The notes under the pieces: generated by a model
Told to the model about the DNA's origin: nothing
Seen by the model: only the letters and a program-made list of their open reading frames with translations
Databases searched by the model: none
Assembly (NCBI GenBank): GCA_030606565.1
Contig: JAUWGE010000002.1
Coordinates: 100,107 to 137,781 of the forward strand
Length of the DNA: 37,675 bases
Direction: 5' to 3'
Origin: Candidatus Bipolaricaulota bacterium
Lineage (GTDB): Bacteria; Bipolaricaulota; Bipolaricaulia; UBA7950; UBA9294
Part shown: positions 1 through 6,497 of the stretch, piece after piece
Numbering within the stretch: the first letter of the stretch is position 1
Layout of the letters: each line of letters starts with the position of its first letter
Position numbers and translations under genes: made by a program

Positions 1-238
1 CCTCACCTCGACGACTCTCCTCTACCACCTGCTCCCCTTCGGTCCAGAACCCGCGAATCCGCCAGACTATCTTCTGTTGCGTTAAAAGTGGCGTCACCAC
101 AAAGTAACGTGCTACCCCGTATGTACGGGCGCTGCGGGCAATATCATGCACATCCACCGACGTCGTCGCCGTGGCCACGATCTCACCACAGCGGTTTATC
201 ATCGGAAAGTGCAAAAGGCCGATGTACAGGTTACCCAT
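1..238 (-). CDS. TrmD-associated SAM-dependent RNA methyltransferase, N-terminal part
   Basis: This is a partial gene that runs off the left edge; about 79 N-terminal codons are visible. The protein begins MGNLYIGLLHFPMINRCGEI and continues with VDVHDIARSARTYGVARYFVVTP. This matches the small SPOUT-type family (Pfam PF09936, RNA_Me_trans) found next to trmD in Thermotogae and other deep-branching bacteria. The ATG at 238 overlaps the trmD stop codon by 8 bases, so the two are probably translationally coupled. The family is predicted to methylate RNA using S-adenosylmethionine; its target is not known to me. The identification rests on the first 80 residues and on position. The knot-forming C-terminal half is outside the window. 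Confidence 0.8.
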   Translation of the reverse strand, partial: MGNLYIGLLHFPMINRCGEIVATATTSVDVHDIARSARTYGVARYFVVTPLLTQQKIVWRIRGFWTEGEQVVEESRRGE

Positions 239-950
239 CAGCGTTTTCCCTGTCAAGATCGACCCCGAGAAGATCGGGACGGTTACGCGTTGTTTTCTCC
301 CAGGCCTTTCTCTCACGGAAGGCCTCGATCTTTAAGTGGTCTCCGGATAGGAGAACCTCAGGGACGAAGTGACCGCGAAAGAGCGGGGGGCGTGTGTACT
401 GCGGTGGGCCGAGGCACTCCTTGGCATAGAAAGAATCCTCTTTAACCGACTCGAACCGCCCCACGATCCCAGGGATCATGCGCGAGGTCGCCTCGACGAT
501 CACCGCGGCGGCCACCTCCCCGCCGGAGAGCACATAGTCGCCGATCGAGATTTCCTCATCGGCGAACGCGAGGACCCGCTCGTCCACCCCTTGGTAACGA
601 CCGCACAAAAGGATCAACCCGTCAAGCTTTGAGAAGCGGATTGCATCGTCCTGTCGAAAGAGCCGCCCTTGCGAGGAGAGGAGGATCACCCGCACGTTCT
701 CGCCGGATTCGATCTTCATCTTAAGGCGTATCCCCTCAATTCCGCGCACGAACGGCTCCACCTTCATTACCATCCCCGGACCACCGCCGTAGGGGCGGTC
801 ATCAACGATTCGATGTGGATCGTCGGTGAATTCGCGCAGATCGTGAAGGTGCACCTCGATCAAGCCCTTCGCTTGGGCCTGCCCAAGGATACCTATTAAG
901 AAGAATCCGGAGAGAGACTCCGGGAAGATTGTCAGGATATCAAATCGCAT
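231..950 (-). CDS. trmD: tRNA (guanine-N1-)-methyltransferase
   Basis: TrmD methylates G37 at N1, next to the anticodon of tRNAs reading CNN codons, and so prevents +1 frameshifting. The 239-residue length is normal. Hallmarks are the start MRFDILTIFPES, GGGPGMVMK near residue 55, LLCGRYQGVDER near residue 115, and the trefoil-knot segment EISIGDYVLSGGE near 133. The C-terminal domain carries YAKECLGPPQYTRP and FRERKAWEKT. The ATG at 950 follows an AGGA ribosome site and lies 6 bases after the khpA stop. In most bacteria rimM sits directly upstream; here khpA does. The gene is part of the rpsP-khpA-trmD operon read leftward. Confidence 0.97.
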   Translation of the reverse strand: MRFDILTIFPESLSGFFLIGILGQAQAKGLIEVHLHDLREFTDDPHRIVDDRPYGGGPGMVMKVEPFVRGIEGIRLKMKIESGENVRVILLSSQGRLFRQDDAIRFSKLDGLILLCGRYQGVDERVLAFADEEISIGDYVLSGGEVAAAVIVEATSRMIPGIVGRFESVKEDSFYAKECLGPPQYTRPPLFRGHFVPEVLLSGDHLKIEAFRERKAWEKTTRNRPDLLGVDLDRENADG

Positions 951-956
951 CGTGTC

Positions 957-1190
957 CTAATCGATGAGCTCGACAACAACCTCTCGATCGAGGCGGGCGG
1001 CAACTCCCTCCAAGAACGTCCGCAGCGCTCCCACCGTTCTCCCCTCCTTTCCCAAGATCCTCCCCCGGTCCTCTTTGCCCACGTGGAGGAAAAAGATGTC
1101 CACCCGCTCGGTCTCGATCCGGTCGATTCGCACCGTGTCGGGAGCATCAACCAGCGAACGGATGAGAAAGAAGCAGAGACGGTAGAGCAC
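957..1190 (-). CDS. khpA: KH-domain RNA-binding protein KhpA (YlqC)
   Basis: A 77-residue single KH domain protein. The RNA-binding loop is seen as GRILGKEGRTVGALRTFLE, with the GxxG signature as GKEG. KhpA proteins are small RNA chaperones usually encoded between rpsP and rimM/trmD, and in Firmicutes they partner with KhpB (Jag). The start is a GTG at 1190, with AGGAG five bases upstream that overlaps the gap after the rpsP stop. A competing frame on the same strand (932..1150) has no family resemblance and was discarded. Confidence 0.93.
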   Translation of the reverse strand: MLYRLCFFLIRSLVDAPDTVRIDRIETERVDIFFLHVGKEDRGRILGKEGRTVGALRTFLEGVAARLDREVVVELID

Positions 1191-1199
1191 TTAATCTCC

Positions 1200-1475
1200 T
1201 TAAGTTTTCTTTAACCGCGCCTCGTTAAAAGCGGCCATCACCCCAGCCTTAGAGAGGATGTCGCGAGCGGCCGGCGTCGCCTTCGCCCCGTCCAGTAACC
1301 ACTTAAGGGCAGCCTCGTTATCGATCGCAAAGGTTGCCGGGTTGGTCTTCGGATCGTAATACCCAAGCTCGGCCACTACTTTAGCGTCGCGCGGCTTGCG
1401 CCCATCGAGAACCACTACCCGATACGAAGGTTGCCCTTTCCTTCCCACTCTCTTTAACCGTATCTTTGCTGCCAT
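1200..1475 (-). CDS. rpsP: 30S ribosomal protein S16
   Basis: This is a 91-residue protein of the small ribosomal subunit, needed for 30S assembly. The start MAAKIRLKRVGRKGQPSYRV and the following VVLDGRKPRDAKVVAELGYYDP are diagnostic. The ATG at 1475 is preceded by an AGGTGAG ribosome site. It is the first gene of the rpsP-khpA-trmD-methyltransferase operon. About 12 bases further upstream lies TATATAAA, which could be a -10 element; no good -35 is visible, and that stretch overlaps one of the AGCTGA-type repeats. Confidence 0.97.
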   Translation of the reverse strand: MAAKIRLKRVGRKGQPSYRVVVLDGRKPRDAKVVAELGYYDPKTNPATFAIDNEAALKWLLDGAKATPAARDILSKAGVMAAFNEARLKKT

Positions 1476-1500
1476 TATCTCACCTCGTTTTATATAAGCA

Positions 1501-1857
1501 TTCAGCTCTCAGCGATCAGCTAAAAGCTCTTCTACCGTTGAACTCTAGAGCAATTCTCAACATACCTTTTCACCGTGGAGATCGCAGAGAAATTGAGCGA
1601 TTGGATGATCGGGAGATTGAGAGATTGGGGAGTTAAATCACTCAATCGCTAAATCACTCAATCTCTCACTTACTCACTCAATCTCTCAACCTCAGCGTTC
1701 TCAACGTCCTCTGTGGTACGTGAAGCTTACCCCATTTTGCTCTTAGCTGAAAGCTGACGGCTGAGCGCGACTTTAGCAATCAGCTAAAACCTGAGGACCA
1801 CGCTATTTTCGCTCTTAGCTACAAGCTGACTGCTGAAAGCTGACAGCTATATAGCTT
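1501..1857. repeat. Intergenic repeat block (AGCTGA family plus a GAGATTG/CAATCTC inverted repeat)
   Basis: The gap between rpsP and ffh has no convincing gene. It holds three clusters of AGCTGA-type words: 1501-1533, 1738-1795 and 1805-1857. Motifs such as TTAGCTGAAAGCTGACGGCTGA recur there with variations. Between them, around 1590-1700, a run of ATTGAGAGATTG-like words faces CAATCTCTCA-like words and could form a long imperfect hairpin. The block ends with CAGCGTTCTCAACGTCCTCTG, a word type seen again near 32010. The same AGCTGA family recurs at 3205-3284 and 13574-13684. Confidence 0.7.
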
Positions 1858-1861
1858 TTTC

Positions 1862-3184
1862 TCACATTCCGAGAAGATCCATTGGAAAGCGTCCCTTTCC
1901 ACGCCTTCCGTCCACCAGCTTAAGCGCCCTCTTCGCCTCCTCAAAACGAGACAAGACGCGGTTAACATCCCGCACTTTGACCCCACTACCACGGGCGATT
2001 CGCTTCTTCCGACCACCCCCAATTATAGAAGGGTTGAACCGTTCTTCCACACTCATCGAGCGGAGGATCGCTAGGGCACGGTCGATCTCTCCCTCATCAA
2101 CCGCAGCGTTCTCCCTGAGCTTCCCACCGCCGGGGAGACGCTCCAGAATTTGCGAAAGCGGCCCTAATTTTCGCATCTCCTCAAGCTGCTCCAGAAAGTC
2201 TTGCAGAGTAAATCGGTTCTTTCGGATACGGGAAGCGAGGTCCTCCGCCTTCTTTTGATCAAGCCGCTCCTCAGCCTGCTCGATCAGCGAGAGGACATCC
2301 CCCATCCCTAGGATCCGCTCCGCCATCCGCCCGGGATGAAAGGGTTCAAGTTCGGTGATCTTCTCCCCCACTCCAACGAACTTGATCGGCCGGCCGGTGA
2401 CGTGCCAAATGGAGAGGGCGGCCCCACCGCGGGCGTCACCATCAAGCTTAGTCAAAATCACTCCGGTAAGGGTGATCCTCTCATCAAAGGCGGAGGCGAT
2501 GTTCACTGCCTCCTGGCCAGTCATGGCGTCGGCGACGAGGAGGGTCTCGTCGGGGTTAACCGCGTCCTTGATCTCTTGAAGCTCATGCATCATCGCCTTG
2601 TCGATCTGCAGTCGGCCAGCAGTGTCGATGATTACAGTATCGCGCAGATTCTCTTTGCTCCACTCGACCGCGGAGGCGACAATCTGAGCGGGAGGGCGGT
2701 TCTGATTTGGGGTGACCGGAATCTTAAGATCTTCTCCTAGCGCCTTCAATTGTTCGAACGCTGCTGGACGGTGGACATCACTCGCCACCAGGACCGGCTT
2801 TCGTCCTTCTTTTTTCAGCTTAAGGGCAAGCTTCGCTGCAGTCGTTGTCTTCCCTGACCCCTGCAACCCCACGAGCATGATCACCGCGGGTCGGCGGTGA
2901 AGAGAGAGCGAAGCCCGCTCCTGACCCATCAGTACGGTGAGTTCATCACGAACGATCTTCACCACCTGCTGACCGGGGGTAAGGCTCTCCAGAACCTCCT
3001 TCCCCACCGCTCGCTCGCGGATCCGGCCTACCAGCTCCTTAACAACTTTATAGTTGACATCAGCCTCGAGCAACGCGAGGCGGATCTCACGCAGTCCGGC
3101 GGTGATATCTCCTTCGGTCAACCGCCCCTTTCCCCGCAGACGCGAGAAGACCGCGTTAAGTTTACTCGTCAAGGAATCGAACAT
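1862..3184 (-). CDS. ffh: Signal recognition particle protein Ffh
   Basis: This is the GTPase subunit of the signal recognition particle. It binds signal sequences and 4.5S RNA and docks with FtsY at the membrane. The G domain shows GLQGSGKTTTAAKLA (P-loop, near residue 108), DTAGRLQID and TKLDGDARGG. The methionine-rich M domain follows, with LGMGDVLSLIEQAEE and SIIGGGRKKRIARGSG, the RNA-binding stretch. The protein is about 440 residues; the tail after the RNA-binding helices is short. I chose the ATG at 3184 because AGGAG lies five bases upstream. A GTG two codons earlier (3190) sits inside that ribosome site. The SRP RNA itself was not found in this window. Confidence 0.97.
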   Translation of the reverse strand: MFDSLTSKLNAVFSRLRGKGRLTEGDITAGLREIRLALLEADVNYKVVKELVGRIRERAVGKEVLESLTPGQQVVKIVRDELTVLMGQERASLSLHRRPAVIMLVGLQGSGKTTTAAKLALKLKKEGRKPVLVASDVHRPAAFEQLKALGEDLKIPVTPNQNRPPAQIVASAVEWSKENLRDTVIIDTAGRLQIDKAMMHELQEIKDAVNPDETLLVADAMTGQEAVNIASAFDERITLTGVILTKLDGDARGGAALSIWHVTGRPIKFVGVGEKITELEPFHPGRMAERILGMGDVLSLIEQAEERLDQKKAEDLASRIRKNRFTLQDFLEQLEEMRKLGPLSQILERLPGGGKLRENAAVDEGEIDRALAILRSMSVEERFNPSIIGGGRKKRIARGSGVKVRDVNRVLSRFEEAKRALKLVDGRRGKGRFPMDLLGM

Positions 3185-3204
3185 TGTCACTCCTATTCTT
3201 GGTG

Positions 3205-3284
3205 AGCCTTCAGCCCTCAGCCATCAGCTTACTGGAATATCGCGATCCTGCTCCTAGCTGATTGCTGAGAGCTGATAGCTAATA
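3205..3284. repeat. AGCTGA-family repeats between accC and ffh
   Basis: Two clusters of CAGCCNTCAGC / AGCTGATNGCTGA words separated by about 20 bases make up most of the 127-base gap between accC and ffh. The left half reads in the orientation opposite to the right half, so the pair forms an imperfect inverted repeat. It may act as a terminator-like hairpin or simply be repeat DNA; no T-run follows it. Confidence 0.6.
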
Positions 3285-3311
3285 TAAGGATACGCCCCCT
3301 TCCTCCTCTCT

Positions 3312-4655
3312 TCAATCGGCGAGAATCTCGTCGAGGAAGTCGGTCCCAATGCGATCCTCACGGAAGGCGGGGTGAGAGATGATCTCCTGCACCAGAGCGC
3401 GCGTGGTAGTGACCCCGCGGACCCGGAACCGTTCAAGTGCCGTGTACATCCGGATCCGTGCCTCCTCCCGATCACGTCCCCAGGCAATCACCTTGGCTAG
3501 AAGCGAGTCGTAATAAGGGGAGACTTCCATCCCGTTGAAGATGTGCGTGTCAATGCGGATCCCGTTGCCACTCGGAAGCTCGTCGATCTTGATCTTCCCG
3601 CAGGAAGGGAGAAAACCGCGGCTGGGGTCCTCGGCGTTGATACGACACTCGATAGCGTGTCCCTTAAGCTCAACATCTTCCTGGCGCAGATCGAGCGGGT
3701 CACCTGAAGCGATACGAATCTGTTCCTTGATCAAGTTCAACCCACAGATCACCTCGCTCACTGAGTGTTCAACCTGAATACGAGCATTCATTTCGATGAA
3801 GTGAAAGTCTCCACGGCCGTCGAGGATGAATTCGACCGTCCCCACGTTCTTATACCCAATGGCCCGCACTGCAACGAGGGCGGCCTGATAGAGCTCCTGG
3901 CGCAGGCCCTCATCGAGGTTGAGAGCCGGCGTCTCCTCAATCAGCTTTTGATGACGGCGCTGGATTGAACATTCCCTCTCGCCAAGGTGGACTATTCGTC
4001 CGCCCTTATCCACCATGATCTGAACCTCGATATGGCGGGGATTCTCCAGGGCTCGTTCCAGGTAGAGGCTGGCGTCTCCGCATGCCGCCTGCGACTCGGC
4101 CGAAGCCGCAAGAACGGCCGCTTTCAACCCTTCAGGCTCCTTCACCAAGCGCATCCCTCGCCCACCCCCGCCGAAGACCGATTTAACGAGGAGGGGGTAG
4201 CCCACTCGGTTCGCCGCCTCGGCAAGCTTCTCCTCATCCTCGGGAACTGCCTCTCCAGAAAGGACTGGGACTCCAGCGGCGGCGACCGCCTCCCGGGCAG
4301 TGAGCTTGTTCCCGAGAAGTTCCATCACCCGGCGATCCGGTCCGATGAATACAAGGCCGTGTTCTTCGCACACCTCAACGAAGTGGGGATCCTCAGCGAG
4401 GAACCCATAGCCGGGGTGGATGGCTTGCGCACCGGTCGCCTCGGCGGCGCTAATCAAGGCGGGAATCGAAAGGTAACTCTTCGCTGGGTCAGCAGGGCCG
4501 ATGCATAGCGATTCGCCAGCCAGGGTGAGGTAGTGCATCCCAGCATCCGCTTGGGAGAAGACCGCCACAGAGTCAAGCGAGAGCTCACGGCAGGCTTCGA
4601 TCACCCGCAGGGCGATCTCACCGCGGTTGGCGATCAGCACCTTGTGAAAAGTCAC
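3312..4655 (-). CDS. accC: Biotin carboxylase subunit of acetyl-CoA carboxylase
   Basis: AccC carboxylates biotin on its carrier protein using ATP and bicarbonate, the first half of the malonyl-CoA-forming reaction for fatty acid synthesis. The 447-residue length is normal. Visible features are the N-terminal KVLIANRGEIALRVI, AIHPGYGFLAED, the glycine-rich ATP-grasp loop GGGGRGMRLV, ERECSIQRRHQKLIEE, the active-site segment EMNARIQVEHSVSE (the common form is EMNTRIQVEHPVTE), and HAIECRINAEDP. The GTG start at 4655 overlaps the accB stop in a GTGA junction, so the two are coupled. The carboxyltransferase genes accA and accD are not in the window, so this pair could also serve another biotin enzyme. 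Confidence 0.95.
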   Translation of the reverse strand: MTFHKVLIANRGEIALRVIEACRELSLDSVAVFSQADAGMHYLTLAGESLCIGPADPAKSYLSIPALISAAEATGAQAIHPGYGFLAEDPHFVEVCEEHGLVFIGPDRRVMELLGNKLTAREAVAAAGVPVLSGEAVPEDEEKLAEAANRVGYPLLVKSVFGGGGRGMRLVKEPEGLKAAVLAASAESQAACGDASLYLERALENPRHIEVQIMVDKGGRIVHLGERECSIQRRHQKLIEETPALNLDEGLRQELYQAALVAVRAIGYKNVGTVEFILDGRGDFHFIEMNARIQVEHSVSEVICGLNLIKEQIRIASGDPLDLRQEDVELKGHAIECRINAEDPSRGFLPSCGKIKIDELPSGNGIRIDTHIFNGMEVSPYYDSLLAKVIAWGRDREEARIRMYTALERFRVRGVTTTRALVQEIISHPAFREDRIGTDFLDEILAD

Positions 4656-5056
4656 GGGCGCTCAAAAAGGAACAGAACCTGGCCATACTCCACTGTCTCG
4701 CCGTCCTCGACCAGGATCTGCTGCAGGCGGCCTTGCTCCTCAGCCTTGATCTCGTTTAACACCTTCATTGCCTCGATGATGCACAGGGTCTCCCCTGGCT
4801 CCACCTTGGCCCCTTCCACAACGAACGGCTCCTCCTCTGGTGAGGACCGGCGGTAGAATGTTCCCACTAGCGGCGCGGTAACGGTGAAGACTCTCTCCTT
4901 TTCTCCAGGTTCTCTACCCGCATGAGAGGCCGCCTCTTTTGGGGTGATACCCTCTTGACGGACGGTAAGTCGGCTTTCCCCCTCGCAGACAGTAATCTCG
5001 CTCAAGCCCTCCTCCTTGAGCAACCTGATGATCCGCTTCAACTCCTCGATGTCCAC
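4652..5056 (-). CDS. accB: Biotin carboxyl carrier protein
   Basis: This is the biotin-bearing subunit of acetyl-CoA carboxylase. The C-terminal lipoyl-like domain carries EAMKVLNEI, whose lysine is the biotinylation site, and ends GQVLFLFERP. An N-terminal helix, a Pro/Glu-rich linker and APLVGTFYRRSSPEEEPFV precede it. I place the start at the GTG at 5056, giving MDIEELKRIIRLLKEEG, which aligns with the E. coli AccB start and has GGGAGG nine bases upstream. The frame stays open to a TTG at 5137 and also contains an ATG at 5086, but the extra 10-27 residues look non-conserved. It overlaps accC by four bases. Confidence 0.92.
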   Translation of the reverse strand: MDIEELKRIIRLLKEEGLSEITVCEGESRLTVRQEGITPKEAASHAGREPGEKERVFTVTAPLVGTFYRRSSPEEEPFVVEGAKVEPGETLCIIEAMKVLNEIKAEEQGRLQQILVEDGETVEYGQVLFLFERP

Positions 5057-5131
5057 TCGCCCTGGCCTCCCTGTTTGCTTGAACATTTTATCTGAAATCC
5101 TACCCGTTGAGCAATAGGGTCGCTTCCTCCC

Positions 5132-5159
5132 TTGCAATCGTCGATTAGCCTCCTATAAT
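5132..5159 (+). promoter_or_regulatory. Sigma-70-type promoter for the CNNM/CorC gene
   Basis: TTGCAA (5132-5137) and a perfect TATAAT (5154-5159) are 16 bases apart. The predicted transcript starts near 5166, which supports the GTG at 5185 over the one at 5173 as start codon. The promoter lies in the divergent gap between accB and the plus-strand gene. Confidence 0.6.
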
Positions 5160-5184
5160 AAGTAGCGATGAGGTGAGTTTGACT

Positions 5185-6474
5185 GTGTCAGCCGGCGCAC
5201 AGATTGCGCTATTGGTCTTTTTAGTTGCTTGTTCTGCATACTTCTCCAGCGCGGAAACTGCCATCACCTCGCTCGACGAGGGACGCCTGCGTTATCTGAT
5301 CAACGCCCACAAGAAGAAGCGTCGCGGGCTCTTGCTCCTTCTTAAGGAGCCAAATGATCTGATCACCGCGCTTCTGATCCTGAACAACCTCACCAACGTT
5401 GCGGCAAGCTCGCTAATGACCTTAATCGCGGTGCGCTTCCTCGCGCGAGGACTCCCGAGCTACCAAGCGGGCTTACTGGCAACCGGGGTCATGACCATAT
5501 CGCTCCTCATCTTCAGCGAGATCACACCGAAGAACTTCGCCAAGCACAACGCTGAGCGGTTTACGTTAGCCACGATCAACCATGTCTACGCCTTCACCCG
5601 CGTGCTGCGGCCGTTGATCGTCATCTTCCGCGCGATTGCCTACGGAATCATGCGGCTGTTCGGAGAGGATCTGGCGCAGGAGGAACCGTATGCGGTGAGC
5701 GATGAGCAGATCGAAACCCTAATTGACGCCAGCGAAGAGAGCGGCCTGCTCGACGCGCAGGACGGGGAAATGATCCGCCGTATCCTTGACTTTGATCAGA
5801 TGACCGCTGAGCAGGTGATGGTCCCCCGCCCTGATCTCCAGTCGATCGAGGTGAGGACCTCCCCAGCGAAAGCGCGGCAGATCGTCGCTAAGGACGGTCA
5901 CTCCCGCTTCCCTGTCTACGATCGCGTCCCGGACAACGTCGTCGGGACACTGTACGCTAAAGACCTGCTTGCTCAAGTCGATAGCCCTCGCACTACGCTG
6001 CACGAGTTGTTGCGCCCGGTATACTACACCCCGACGACCAAGCCTATCAACGTGCTTTTGCGTGAGTTCCAGCGGGAGCGGGTGCATATGGCAGTGGTAA
6101 TCGACGAGTTCGGTGGCATGGCAGGGATCCTCACCCTGGAAGACATCCTGGAGGAGATCGTGGGAGAGATCGAAGACGAATACGATCGGCCGGCAGCTTT
6201 GATCAAGCGGATCTCAAGCGACGAGGCGATAGTCGACGGTGACACCTCCGTACACCACCTGAACAGGGCCATGGACATAGACCTCCCCGAGGACGAAGGG
6301 GTAACGGTGAGCGGCTTGATCCTTCACCGCCTGGAAGCGATGCCAAAGGTCGGTGACAATGTGGCGGTCGGTCCGGTCAAGCTTAAAGTGGAAGGGGCGA
6401 CGCAGCGAGAAATCACCTCGGTGCGGGTGACGGTCGACCGCACCAGCGACGACGCGGAAGAAGCTATCTTATAG
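5185..6474 (+). CDS. CNNM/CorC-type membrane protein (DUF21, CBS pair, CorC_HlyC domain)
   Basis: An inner-membrane protein of the family often annotated hemolysin C or CorC, linked to magnesium/cobalt transport or ion homeostasis. The N-terminal DUF21 region of about 190 residues has three or four hydrophobic segments and ACSAYFSSAETAITSL, the family hallmark. It is followed by a CBS-domain pair (about 200-330, with VMVPRPDLQSIE and GHSRFPVYDRVPDNVVG) and a C-terminal CorC_HlyC domain (VVIDEFGGMAGILTLEDILEEIVGEIEDE, abridged here by its key residues DEFGG and EDILEE). The start is either GTG 5173 or GTG 5185; I prefer 5185 because AGGTGA lies seven bases upstream. The peptidase gene follows after 23 bases. 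Confidence 0.93.
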   Translation: MSAGAQIALLVFLVACSAYFSSAETAITSLDEGRLRYLINAHKKKRRGLLLLLKEPNDLITALLILNNLTNVAASSLMTLIAVRFLARGLPSYQAGLLATGVMTISLLIFSEITPKNFAKHNAERFTLATINHVYAFTRVLRPLIVIFRAIAYGIMRLFGEDLAQEEPYAVSDEQIETLIDASEESGLLDAQDGEMIRRILDFDQMTAEQVMVPRPDLQSIEVRTSPAKARQIVAKDGHSRFPVYDRVPDNVVGTLYAKDLLAQVDSPRTTLHELLRPVYYTPTTKPINVLLREFQRERVHMAVVIDEFGGMAGILTLEDILEEIVGEIEDEYDRPAALIKRISSDEAIVDGDTSVHHLNRAMDIDLPEDEGVTVSGLILHRLEAMPKVGDNVAVGPVKLKVEGATQREITSVRVTVDRTSDDAEEAIL

Positions 6475-6497
6475 TTGATATCACCTTGGAGGAGAAC

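Noticed and set aside
1590-1700. Repeated CACTCAATC words suggesting a CRISPR-like array
   Set aside because: Spacing is irregular, units are short and degenerate, there are no spacers of constant length and no cas genes.
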